Source: Glycomyces xiaoerkulensis (GTDB lineage Bacteria; Actinomycetota; Actinomycetes; Mycobacteriales; Micromonosporaceae). From it: a DNA stretch of 64,000 nucleotides. The DNA lies in assembly GCF_002798405.1 (NCBI RefSeq), contig NZ_PGGV01000037.1:372001-436000 (forward strand), given 5' to 3'. Position numbers and translations under genes: made by a program. Positions 7,829-13,875 of this stretch are shown here, in pieces. Position 1 is the first letter of the stretch; each line of letters begins with the position of its first letter. Below the pieces are notes generated by a model. The model had not been told where the DNA came from and searched no databases. It worked only from the letters and a program-made list of their open reading frames with translations.

Positions 7829-8160
7829 CGGCCTGCCCCCTGCACGTGGTTGACGGTGTCGCGGGCCAGGCGCAACAACTCGCCACGCAAGCCCCACCAG
7901 GTGCCAATGGCCTTGATCTCGGCCACGACTCGATCGGCCCCAGCGGCCGTGCCGTCGACGTGGCGACTGATCGCCGCGCCGTACGCCTCGCGCAACGCAG
8001 CCCGGTCGGTCCCCGACAGGGCGGCGAAGGCCGGGAAGTGCTGCCGCAGCAGGGCCGACTGCGTATCGGTCATCGGCAGCGACCCGCCCAGCAACACATG
8101 CGCGGCGACCCACCGCCGCTGCTCGACCCGATCAGCGCGGTTGTGGTATTCGGTGGTCAT
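7825..8160 (-). CDS. Small AICE protein, unknown, partly similar to its neighbour
   Basis: A 111-residue protein, mostly helical (MTTEYHNRADRVEQRRWVAA...). Its central segment, LLRQHFPAFAALSGTDRAAL, resembles the N-terminus of the adjacent 73-residue protein. The gene is coupled on both sides by 4-nt ATGA overlaps (with the RRQRJ-type gene upstream and the 73-residue gene downstream), so it belongs to one operon with them. No catalytic or metal-binding motif is seen. I can only call it an accessory protein of the integrative element. Confidence 0.65.
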   Translation of the reverse strand: MTTEYHNRADRVEQRRWVAAHVLLGGSLPMTDTQSALLRQHFPAFAALSGTDRAALREAYGAAISRHVDGTAAGADRVVAEIKAIGTWWGLRGELLRLARDTVNHVQGAGR

Positions 8161-8534
8161 CGGCTCCCCTCCGTCGGGGCAGTCGCGGCGGTCTCGTGGC
8201 AGTCGGCGCACTCGCCGAACCGGCGCGGCAGGTAGTAGGGGTACTCGCGGCCGCAGGTCGGGCAGGTCGACAGGGCCGCCCACGCCTTCAGCAGCGCGGC
8301 CAACTGCGCGTCGGTGGCCTCGCGTTTGGGGACGGCCCGGTCCTCGCGGTAGAGGTAGGCCACCCGCTTACCGCGCCGCCACAGGATCTGGCCCGCGATC
8401 GGCTGACGCCCCGGCGTCAAGCCCTTGGCAGCCAGTTGGCGGCGGGTCGCCAGCCCGGCCGGAGCGTGGCGGTAGTTGAACGTCGGGACCCCGAACCGGA
8501 CCCCGGCCGGGTCATCGAACCGCGCGAGGTACAT
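8157..8534 (-). CDS. RRQRJ-type zinc-binding protein
   Basis: A 125-residue protein opening with MYLARFDDPAGVRFGVPTF, then GLATRRQLAAKGLTPGRQPI, the RRQ..L...G..P signature of the 'RRQRJ motif-containing zinc-binding' family found on actinomycete integrative elements. A C-terminal zinc ribbon follows with two CxxC pairs, CPTCGREY and CADC, about 15-20 residues apart. The segment AYLYREDRAVPKR between them is also family-like. The molecular role of the family is unknown; conservation across AICEs suggests work in maintenance or transfer. It starts at the ATG overlapping the stop of the 51-residue gene (TGATG). Confidence 0.8.
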   Translation of the reverse strand: MYLARFDDPAGVRFGVPTFNYRHAPAGLATRRQLAAKGLTPGRQPIAGQILWRRGKRVAYLYREDRAVPKREATDAQLAALLKAWAALSTCPTCGREYPYYLPRRFGECADCHETAATAPTEGSR

Positions 8535-8689
8535 CAGCGCACCTCCACATAGACGCGGACCCGACCAGCGTCGGCCGGATTGCGGCACGGCCTCGGCGCC
8601 GAGACCGAAGCCACCGGCAGCAGCCGAGACAACTGCGCCACCACGTGATCGACCTGGAACGGCAGACCGATAATGCGGACCCGAGTCAT
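8534..8689 (-). CDS. 51-residue AICE microprotein
   Basis: A short gene (MTRVRIIGLPFQVDHVVAQL... ending RVRVYVEVR) whose start overlaps the stop of the 225-residue gene (ATGA, 8686-8689) and whose stop overlaps the RRQRJ-type start (TGATG, 8532-8536). The paired overlaps are the main evidence that it is translated. A β-α-β pattern with the sequence RIIGLPFQVDHVV is plausible for a small folded domain. No function is assigned. Confidence 0.6.
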   Translation of the reverse strand: MTRVRIIGLPFQVDHVVAQLSRLLPVASVSAPRPCRNPADAGRVRVYVEVR

Positions 8690-9363
8690 ACCGACCCCTC
8701 CCCAACCGCGCAGCCAACCGCAGCAGCGGCCGGACCGCCGCAGGCGACCAACAGGCGGTTGGAATCCTGGAGCAGCACCACCGCCTCCCGCAACCTGCCG
8801 TTATCGGCCGCCAGCCGCTCCACCTCGGCGGCCAGCTCAGCGTTCGCCATCACCGCGTCGTCGACGACATCGGCCAGGCGATCCCGCTCGGCCCCGAGCC
8901 GCTCGACCTCAACGCGCAGGTGGTCGGCCCCCTCATCGGGGGCGTCGTCGACCCCGCCGGCGGCGACGGCCGGGGCCTCGCGGCGGCCGGTCGCCTCGTA
9001 CACGTGGGCCTCCCACCGGCCGAACAGGTCCTCCGGCTCCTCGACGCCGTCGACCGGGGCCGACCCGGACCAGGCCCCGCACTGGCAGGTGAGCGTGACC
9101 GCCCCGCCATCGCGGCCAGCGACCGCCTCGTGGACGTAGGACCCGTCGTGGCCGTCATCGAGGGAGTGGAGCCCGCCCCAGTCATCGAGCCAATCGAGGG
9201 CCTCGCAGTCCTCGCACCGCTCGGCGGCGGCCGGAACGCCGCACTCGCCGCACACCGCCGCCTCGGCGGCGGTGCCAGTATTGAGAATCGCCGCAGCCCG
9301 CTCAGCACGCAGCCGCTCCAAGTCAAGATCACCGGAAGAAAGCAGGTAGGGACGCGTCATCAC
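8686..9363 (-). CDS. Zinc-finger and coiled-coil protein, unknown
   Basis: A 225-residue protein with two parts. Residues ~35-105 hold Cys pairs (CGECGVPAAAERCEDC, later CQCGAW), which look like a zinc-binding fold. Residues ~145-205 form a heptad-patterned coiled coil (VERLGAERDRLADVVDDAV, then AELAAEVERLAADNGRLREA). It is linked by short overlaps to the genes on both sides. The opening MM leaves two adjacent possible start codons; the upstream stop overlaps here (TGATGATG). It may be a scaffold or DNA-associated protein of the element. The family is not recognised. Confidence 0.65.
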   Translation of the reverse strand: MMTRPYLLSSGDLDLERLRAERAAAILNTGTAAEAAVCGECGVPAAAERCEDCEALDWLDDWGGLHSLDDGHDGSYVHEAVAGRDGGAVTLTCQCGAWSGSAPVDGVEEPEDLFGRWEAHVYEATGRREAPAVAAGGVDDAPDEGADHLRVEVERLGAERDRLADVVDDAVMANAELAAEVERLAADNGRLREAVVLLQDSNRLLVACGGPAAAAVGCAVGEGSV

Positions 9364-9563
9364 TCCGCCTCCCCGTGACCGTCGGGACGGGCGTAGAAGA
9401 CCTTCGCCGGGTCAACGCCCTCGGACTGGCGGCCCAGCGGCGTCGCCAGGAAGACGATGCCGCCGCCGTTGTGGATACGGATGATGCGCCGCTCCCGGCC
9501 CTGGTAGAACACGACATCGTCGACTTCCAGCTCGAACCCGTCACGGCTGTAAGCGATGTGCAA
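9360..9563 (-). CDS. 67-residue β-rich protein, paralogue of the 10,029-10,229 gene
   Basis: This protein shares a long core with the 66-residue product of 10,029-10,229: ELEVDDVVFYQGRERRI in both, then NG, GR.S..V, and PAKVFYA.P.GH near the end. The pattern suggests a small SH3-like β-barrel; VDDVVFYQGRERRI is like the first hairpin of such folds. The family function is not known to me. The two copies flank a zinc-knuckle gene, a 56-residue gene and two copies of an intergenic repeat, so a local tandem duplication is likely. Confidence 0.7.
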   Translation of the reverse strand: MHIAYSRDGFELEVDDVVFYQGRERRIIRIHNGGGIVFLATPLGRQSEGVDPAKVFYARPDGHGEAE

Positions 9564-9587
9564 CCCTCAGCCCTCCCGCTGTACTTG

Positions 9588-9657
9588 CTTGGCTTGGCTC
9601 ATCAGCGGGCCGGGAGCCACCCGGCACCGGACGCGACCGACCGGCCGCGTTTCGCCT
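9588..9657 (-). repeat. Intergenic structured repeat, copy B
   Basis: On the minus strand it starts GGCGAAACGC and ends GGCTCCCGGCCCGCTGATGAGCCAAGCC (split here as GGCTCCCGG / CCCGCTGATGAGCC). The second half is identical to copy A at 9852-9924. It begins right at the stop of the 56-residue gene and ends about 25 nt before the start at 9563. GGCTC and GAGCC can form a hairpin. Confidence 0.6.
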
Positions 9658-9658
9658 G

Positions 9659-9829
9659 CTAGTCCAGGAAGTCCCGGAATCGCTTCAGCGCGTTGACCGT
9701 GCGCCGGTCCAGCTCTTCCTGCTTCCGGGCTTCGCTCCGCGCCTCACGCGCTTCCCGGCTGTCGGGCCGACGGACCTTGCGACGCTCCGGCTGACGGTCC
9801 TGGTCGCTCTGGTTCTTCTTGCTGCCCAT
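9659..9829 (-). CDS. 56-residue highly charged protein
   Basis: The product (MGSKKNQSDQDRQPERRKVR... ending NALKRFRDFLD) is almost entirely charged and probably one long helix. GGAG lies about 10 nt upstream of the ATG. Intergenic repeats flank the gene on both sides (copy A upstream, copy B downstream). It may be a small nucleic-acid-binding or adaptor protein. No family is recognised. Confidence 0.55.
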   Translation of the reverse strand: MGSKKNQSDQDRQPERRKVRRPDSREAREARSEARKQEELDRRTVNALKRFRDFLD

Positions 9830-9851
9830 GGGGGTTCAACTCCTGTGATCG

Positions 9852-9924
9852 GTTCGGCTTGGCTCATCAGCGGGCCGGGAGCCACCCAGCGCCCGGACCA
9901 GGCCAGACCGCCTGGTTTCGCCGT
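9852..9924 (-). repeat. Intergenic structured repeat, copy A
   Basis: On the minus strand it starts GGCGAAACCAGG and ends with GGCTCCCGGCCCG then CTGATGAGCC. It fills the gap between the zinc-knuckle microprotein stop (9925) and the 56-residue gene start (9829). The end segment is identical to copy B and the middle varies, as expected for a structured RNA with a conserved rim. Confidence 0.6.
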
Positions 9925-10032
9925 TCAACGCGCGGGCTTGGTGCAAGTCGAGGCGTAATGCGCCCCGCCGCAGTTCGTGCACGTGACCGGGACCGAACCG
10001 GCAGCGGCCTCCCGCCGCGCGCCGCGCCTCAT
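9925..10032 (-). CDS. 35-residue zinc-knuckle microprotein
   Basis: A very short gene whose ATG overlaps the stop of the 66-residue gene (ATGA at 10,029-10,032). The product ends in CTNCGGAHYASTC, a Cys-x2-Cys-x3-His-x4-Cys arrangement close to the CCHC zinc knuckle that binds single-stranded nucleic acid; the basic N-terminus (MRRGARREA) fits that. The metal ligands and the start overlap are the evidence for translation. Confidence 0.6.
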   Translation of the reverse strand: MRRGARREAAAGSVPVTCTNCGGAHYASTCTKPAR

Positions 10033-10229
10033 CGGTCCGCCCCCTCGTGGCCCTCGGGAAAGGCGTAGAAGACCTTCGCCGGATGCACGGCCGTCGACAG
10101 GCGACCGATGCTGGTGCGCAGAATGAGGAAGCCGTTGGAGATCTCCACGATGCGCCGCTCCCGGCCCTGGTAGAACACGACGTCGTCGACCTCAAGCTCG
10201 TACGCGTCGCCGCTGTAGACAGGTTTCAT
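10029..10229 (-). CDS. 66-residue β-rich protein, paralogue of the 9360-9563 gene
   Basis: It begins MKPVYSGDAYELEVDDVVFY and contains QGRERRIVEI and HPAKVFYAFPEGHEG. The shared core with the 67-residue product at 9360-9563 is nearly identical from ELEVDDVV to ERRI, and again at PAKVFYA. It belongs to the same operon; the stop overlaps the zinc-knuckle start. Its function is unknown. Two diverged copies kept in one operon suggests they are not redundant, perhaps a heteromeric pair. Confidence 0.7.
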   Translation of the reverse strand: MKPVYSGDAYELEVDDVVFYQGRERRIVEISNGFLILRTSIGRLSTAVHPAKVFYAFPEGHEGADR

Positions 10230-10241
10230 CAGGCACCCCCT

Positions 10242-10424
10242 TTACGACAGCGAGAAGCTGAGGTCGGCAACGGTCAGCTCCTCGACCGCCGCGAGGGCGT
10301 CGAAGGCCACCAGGCGATCGAACGCGGCCATCTCAGCAGCGATCAGGGGCCACTCGGCCTCGATCGCGGCCAACTCAGCCGCTGTCGGCTCATCAGGCCA
10401 ATCAAGCGTGGTATCAGTGCTCAC
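10242..10424 (-). CDS. 60-residue helical protein (DUF6284-like)
   Basis: The start is a GTG with GGAGG 5 nt upstream. The product, beginning (M)STDTTLDWPDEPTAAELAAI and continuing EAEWPLIAAEMAAFDRLVAF, matches my memory of a small family (DUF6284) common on Streptomyces elements, with the signature ELAAIEAEWPLI; that name is uncertain. It is the first gene of the long minus-strand operon and follows the regulatory region at 10,425-10,732. Function unknown. Confidence 0.6.
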   Translation of the reverse strand: MSTDTTLDWPDEPTAAELAAIEAEWPLIAAEMAAFDRLVAFDALAAVEELTVADLSFSLS

Positions 10425-10732
10425 GGGTGCCTCCAGGCAATGTCTTGGCGGACGGAAAGGACGCAGGTGTGCGTCCAATCTCTGTTGCCCTCTGCCACAC
10501 GAACCGGGACCGCAACCCCGGCTAACGGATGGCCGTTAGGGCTATAAACACCGTAGGGCATGCACCAGACAGTGCGCAACCCCCCTTACAAGAAATCTTT
10601 TAGAGGGCTGTCGCGTTGAGGTCTGACGAGGTTTAACCAGGAATTTCGCATGGAACACAGGGATGGCACCTGGTACGCCAGCCCCCTAACAGATAGGCTT
10701 CCGGTAGACCCCAAACGACGGAGGGACGAGAG
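10425..10732. promoter_or_regulatory. Divergent promoter region between the AICE operon and the cargo pair
   Basis: This 308-bp gap separates the minus-strand operon from the plus-strand HTH/phosphatase pair. It contains the second copy of the 17-bp leader repeat (10,445-10,461) and a 7-bp inverted repeat, CTAACGG-ATGG-CCGTTAG (10,522-10,539), just before the AT-rich GGCTATAAACACC. It is less GC-rich than its surroundings, especially around 10,590-10,640 (AAGAAATCTTTTAGAGG). It must drive at least one operon and is a likely operator site for the HTH protein or the GntR regulator. Confidence 0.55.
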
Positions 10733-11572
10733 ATGGACCGACTCGAAGAGATTCAGGCGATCGACGACCCGATGCACCGGGCCCGCGAGGTTCACGCCGC
10801 GATCGAGTCTCTCCAAGGCCAGGTAAACAAGCTCGCAGCAGTTCGCCGTGACGCGTTGAACGAACTGGTAGACCAGGGACTCACGGTCACCAAGATCTCT
10901 GAAGGGGTCGGCATCTCGCGGTCTCGCGTATCCCAGCTCCGCTCAGCCGGAGTCAAACCCGAACGACTGTTCTTCGGCTCAGGGCGCGTGACCGTCGCCA
11001 TCGGCTCGAAGCCTGAACTTGGGCGCAAGGACTCCGCACAGAAGTCCATGGTCTCGCAGGAAGCGTTCAAGGCTTACGAGCTCATCGCCGACACCACTCG
11101 GTCGCTCGGACTCGACGCGGTCCAGGAGATCGTGCCGCCCTCCGGCATGATCGACCTGAACCGCGAGAACCTCGTGGTGCTGTGCTCGGTACGGTTGCTG
11201 CCGTTCCTCAGCCAGGTGATGGCCGCTGACTCACACCTGGACTTCGTCGAGGACGAGGACGGCTGGTTCCTCAGAGACCACAGCACCTCCACCGACTACC
11301 GCTCACCGCGAGACAGCGGTGAGCGGAAGGACATCGGCTATGTCGGCAGATTGCCTGGCCCCGGGGGTAGGAACACCTTCCTATACGCCGCCGGCATCCA
11401 CGCCGAAGGAACCTTGGGCGCCGCCCGATGGCTCGCGGACAATGCTTCCGACCTGTACAAACAGTTGAAGCTCCAGAGATTCTCGACTCTGGTCGAAGCC
11501 GACTTCGACGACTCGGGCAACGTCACGTCCACCCAGCAGTTGACCGCTCTGTACCGCGAGGCCAAATCATGA
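10733..11572 (+). CDS. HTH protein with C-terminal sensor-like domain (AICE cargo)
   Basis: A 279-residue protein. The N-terminus (MDRLEEIQAIDDPMHRAREV, then LQGQVNKLAAVRRDALNEL) leads into a helix-turn-helix of the sigma-70 region 4 kind, GLTVTKISEGVGISRSRVSQ, at about residues 49-70. The remaining ~200 residues have no motif I recognise; the middle (DAVQEIVPPSGMIDLNRENL, then VVLCSVRLLPFLSQVM) looks like a mixed α/β ligand-binding or nucleotide-handling fold. The ATG of the next gene overlaps this stop (ATGA), so the protein is made with the PP2C-like phosphatase. The pair is less GC-rich than the rest of the element, consistent with separately acquired cargo. Confidence 0.7.
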   Translation: MDRLEEIQAIDDPMHRAREVHAAIESLQGQVNKLAAVRRDALNELVDQGLTVTKISEGVGISRSRVSQLRSAGVKPERLFFGSGRVTVAIGSKPELGRKDSAQKSMVSQEAFKAYELIADTTRSLGLDAVQEIVPPSGMIDLNRENLVVLCSVRLLPFLSQVMAADSHLDFVEDEDGWFLRDHSTSTDYRSPRDSGERKDIGYVGRLPGPGGRNTFLYAAGIHAEGTLGAARWLADNASDLYKQLKLQRFSTLVEADFDDSGNVTSTQQLTALYREAKS

Positions 11573-12390
11573 GGGTCCTTGCGGCCACCGAGAGTGGAGA
11601 CCCAGACCGCCCGAACGAGGACCACATCGAGATCGGCGCCGACATCGCCATCGTGATTGACGGCGCCACCTCGCGGACGGAGACGGGATGCATCCACGGC
11701 GTCTCTTGGTATGCGGCCCAACTTGGGTCAGCAGTGCAGAACCGCCAGTACGCCGAGGACTCCCTGACTTCGACGCTGGCGCGAGCGATCGAGGACGTTG
11801 CGGACCTTCACGGCAACACCTGCGACCTCGACCACCCAGGAACGCCATCAGCGGCGATCACCATCCTGAGACGCGCCGATACGAGCATCCAATGGCTGGT
11901 CATCGGTGATGTAACCCTGACGCTCGAGACAGACAGCGGGCTTAACGTCGTCACCGATGACCACGCACACATAGCGGCCCAAGAACAAGCCGAGGCCGAC
12001 CGCTACCCGATCGGCGATCGCCGGAAATCCGAGGCCATGCTCCGCATGAAGAAAGCCGAACTGGCCCAGCGAAACGTCCCAGGCGGCTTCTGGGTGGCGA
12101 CGTCGGACCCGGCCGTTGTCGATCACGCACTCACCGGCGAACTCCCCACCGAGGAACTCCGCAGGGCGCTTCTCATGTCCGACGGAGCCGCCCGACTCGC
12201 CGACGTATTCGGCCTGGCTACGCATGCTGAACTACTGGAACTCGTCGCCTGGCAAGGGCCTCAGGAGGCGCTACGCCGTGTGCGCGAAACCGAGAGCAAA
12301 GACCCCGAGGGGCGCCAGTGGCCACGAAACAAGCGCTCCGACGACGCCACGGCAGTCCTGTGCGACTTCCGACGCAAGGAGAGTGACTAG
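11569..12390 (+). CDS. PP2C-like protein phosphatase (AICE cargo)
   Basis: A 273-residue PPM/PP2C-type protein. Metal-binding signatures are seen in order: N-terminal NEDHIEI (like the PP2C 'NED' motif), AIVIDGAT (DG motif) near residue 27, LMSDGAARL (SDG) near residue 205, and KRSDDATAVLCDF (DDAT/V) near the C-terminus. PP2C enzymes remove phosphate from Ser/Thr residues using two Mn or Mg ions. It is translationally coupled to the HTH protein. A homologue with the same layout, including PGGFWVA before the SDG motif, is at 39,351-40,151 outside the element. The natural substrate is unknown; the HTH partner or a host kinase substrate is plausible. Confidence 0.8.
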   Translation: MRVLAATESGDPDRPNEDHIEIGADIAIVIDGATSRTETGCIHGVSWYAAQLGSAVQNRQYAEDSLTSTLARAIEDVADLHGNTCDLDHPGTPSAAITILRRADTSIQWLVIGDVTLTLETDSGLNVVTDDHAHIAAQEQAEADRYPIGDRRKSEAMLRMKKAELAQRNVPGGFWVATSDPAVVDHALTGELPTEELRRALLMSDGAARLADVFGLATHAELLELVAWQGPQEALRRVRETESKDPEGRQWPRNKRSDDATAVLCDFRRKESD

Positions 12391-12401
12391 CGTTCACCCC
12401 C

Positions 12402-12657
12402 TGGCCAAAATGGCCAAAATGGCCAAAACTCCAGAACTTCGCCCCTGAGCAGGGGAAACGCTCGATCTTGCGACATGGCCAAAACCTGGCCAAAACTCCA
12501 GTCGACATGGCCAAAACTCCCCGCGAACCACCGCCGGAGGGGTTTTGGCCATATGGCGCCGAGCTTTGGCCAGGTTTTGGCCATGTCCTGATTCCGAGAG
12601 TTCTCGCAGGTGAGAGCCCCATGACAGGGGTTTTGGCCATTTTGGCCATTTTGGCCA
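12402..12657. repeat. 256-bp dyad-symmetric array of 12 TGGCCAAAA repeats
   Basis: Six copies of TGGCCAAAA point right: three in exact tandem (12,402-12,428), then 12,476, 12,487 and 12,508. Six inverted copies mirror them: 12,543, 12,564 (one mismatch), 12,575, then three in tandem (12,631-12,657). Every copy sits at the exact mirror position about 12,529/12,530. Sequence between copies is only partly palindromic, so the repeats are the conserved part. The site lies between the cargo pair and the regulator, outside genes. Likely roles are the translocase recognition locus (clt) or a replication origin. Confidence 0.85.
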
Positions 12658-12663
12658 GGGGGT

Positions 12664-12849
12664 CTATAGGTCAGGGAAGCCGTAGAGCCGTGGCCACCGC
12701 TCGGGATCGGCGTCCGGACATGGCCACGTCCGGCGACAGAACTGGCAGATGCACATGTGCCGGGTCGGTATGTGGAACCCGGGCGAGGCCCGGCCACTCC
12801 GGCCGTCGTCGACCGGCTCCGAGTCTGACTCTTGCCGGTGCTCGTCCAT
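12664..12849 (-). CDS. 61-residue zinc-finger-like AICE protein
   Basis: The product carries RHMCICQFCRRTWPCPDADP, with three or four Cys residues (C-x-C-x2-C-x5-C) that could hold zinc, after an acidic N-terminus (MDEHRQESDSEPVDDGR). GAGAGG lies about 9 nt upstream of the ATG. It ends beside the right edge of the TGGCCAAAA array and is transcribed toward it. Small zinc-binding proteins of this type are common on actinomycete elements; function unknown. Confidence 0.55.
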   Translation of the reverse strand: MDEHRQESDSEPVDDGRSGRASPGFHIPTRHMCICQFCRRTWPCPDADPERWPRLYGFPDL

Positions 12850-12940
12850 GGGTCCAGTCCTCTCATCGCAGTCGCAGCGGCCCCGCCCCGGGGCCGACAG
12901 CGTCAGCGCACGGAGGCCGGTGGAGCCTCAGTCTACGATA

Positions 12941-12980
12941 GGACGTCTGTAGACGTCTATGTACGTTGATCTAGCTAGAT
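12941..12980. promoter_or_regulatory. Operator-like repeats upstream of the GntR gene
   Basis: GGACGTCT (12,941) and AGACGTCT (12,951) are direct repeats one helical turn apart, each centred on the palindrome GACGTC. The perfect 12-bp palindrome ATCTAGCTAGAT follows at 12,969-12,980, 30 bp before the GntR start. The area is AT-rich for this element. It is a likely promoter with autoregulatory GntR sites. Confidence 0.55.
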
Positions 12981-13010
12981 AGGCGTGCACTCGCGTCTAG
13001 CGTCAGGCTC

Positions 13011-13280
13011 ATGGACCCTGACGCGGAGATCGACCACGAGGGACCGGTGCCGGTCTATCAGCAACTCGCCACGATCCTGCGCGCCCGCATCGGTCGAGGC
13101 GACTGGGCACCGAACCGCCCGATCCCCTCGGAAGCGCAACTGGTCCAGACCTACGGCATCGCCCGCGAGACCGTCCGCAAAGGCATCCGCGTCCTCATCG
13201 ACAACGGCGAATTGGTCATCGTGCGCGGCCGAGGCACCTTCGTCGCCGACTCCTCCGGGCCCGACACCGCCAACCCGTAG
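13011..13280 (+). CDS. Short GntR-family regulator (KorSA-like)
   Basis: An 89-residue protein consisting of little more than the GntR winged helix: PVPVYQQLATILRARIGRGD, then PIPSEAQLVQTYGIARETVR and the wing with GRGTFVAD. It has no room for the usual C-terminal effector domain. In pSAM2-type AICEs a GntR protein (KorSA) represses the activator of the rep-xis-int operon, so a repressor of transfer or replication is likely here. Palindromic sites just upstream (12,941-12,980) fit autoregulation. It is the last complete gene before the right attachment site. Confidence 0.8.
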   Translation: MDPDAEIDHEGPVPVYQQLATILRARIGRGDWAPNRPIPSEAQLVQTYGIARETVRKGIRVLIDNGELVIVRGRGTFVADSSGPDTANP

Positions 13281-13377
13281 CCACGAGGCCGGTTCATCTC
13301 GAAAAACGACCCTCTCAGTGCCCCTGAGCCGATCCCGCCCTATACCTGGGCAGGCAGAACGCCTGGAAGGCGCTTAG

Positions 13378-13566
13378 AACGCTCCTCAGAGGGTCACATT
13401 TCCGCAGGTCATAGACACTTTGCAGCGCTGTGGCATCAAGGCAGTTCTCAATTGGCCTGAAGCTTCATCAGCGCTGCGATCCTTCGGGAAGGACCAAGGT
13501 ATCTTCGATACCGACGCTCAGTTCGCTTCACTTCTCCGGACCCGGCCGCAGCCACAGTGCCCCTGA
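13378..13566 (+). pseudogene. Open 62-codon fragment without a start codon
   Basis: From the codon after a TAG (13,375) to TGA (13,564-13,566) one plus-strand frame reads RVTFPQVIDTLQRCGIKAVL, then NWPEASSALRSFGKDQGIFD and TDAQFASLLRTRP. Its composition is protein-like rather than the Arg/Gly/Pro pattern of antisense frames. It has no ATG or GTG start. It may be the tail of a gene cut by the element's insertion or by decay beside the attachment site. Confidence 0.3.
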
Positions 13567-13678
13567 CGAATGTCAACGGACGGCAAAGTAGGAGACGTCG
13601 GAGAGCGCTTCGGGTAAGAATACGGTGAGATTTTCGGCGCTCTGGATACGCTGATGCAGGTCAGAAGCGGTTTCTCTG

Positions 13679-13740
13679 TCGGTCTTGAAAACCGCCGTGG
13701 GTCTCAAAGCCCACCGTGGGTTCGAATCCCACCGCCTCCG
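13679..13740 (+). repeat. Displaced 3' part of tRNA-Ser(UGA): right attachment site of the AICE
   Basis: The sequence matches the 3' half of a class II tRNA: anticodon loop CTTGAAA (anticodon TGA), a long variable arm with a GTGGG/CCCAC stem, T-arm GTGGG-TTCGAAT-CCCAC, acceptor strand CGCCTCC and discriminator G. No 5' acceptor strand (expected GGAGGCG), D-arm or full anticodon stem exists upstream, so this is not a working tRNA. This is what an element integrating into tRNA-Ser(UGA) leaves at its far end, with the complete tRNA rebuilt next to the integrase. The core is up to about 60 bp. Confidence 0.85.
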
Positions 13741-13824
13741 CAGCACCGGCCTTCGGCCGAGGAGCACCTCGGTCGGGGGCCGTTCGTCGTGTCCGCGGAG
13801 CGGTCGGAGTGTCAGACGAGAAGA

Positions 13825-13857
13825 GGGACTCAGCACCCCGGCACGGTGCTGAGTCCC
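13825..13857 (+). terminator. Perfect 13-bp hairpin after the tRNA-Ser site
   Basis: GGGACTCAGCACC and GGTGCTGAGTCCC form a perfect 13-bp stem with a 7-nt loop, about 85 bp after the tRNA-Ser fragment. It was probably the original terminator of the tRNA-Ser gene, now separated from that gene's 5' part by the element. No strong T-run follows. Confidence 0.6.
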
Positions 13858-13875
13858 GGAATATAGGTTAGCGGA

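Noticed and set aside
9588-9924. Hammerhead ribozyme in the intergenic repeats (GAAA and CTGATGA words flanked by GGC/GCC)
   Set aside because: A type II layout can be drawn, but the nucleotide after the would-be stem III is G (cleavage needs A, C or U), stem I does not form, and copy C has CTGAAGA. The core words may be coincidental.
12402-12657. CRISPR array
   Set aside because: The repeat is only 9 bp, copies are inverted about a centre, spacers are irregular or absent and no cas genes are present.
13384-13740. Functional tRNA-Ser gene at 13.7 kb
   Set aside because: The 5' acceptor strand and D-arm are missing; only the 3' part is present.
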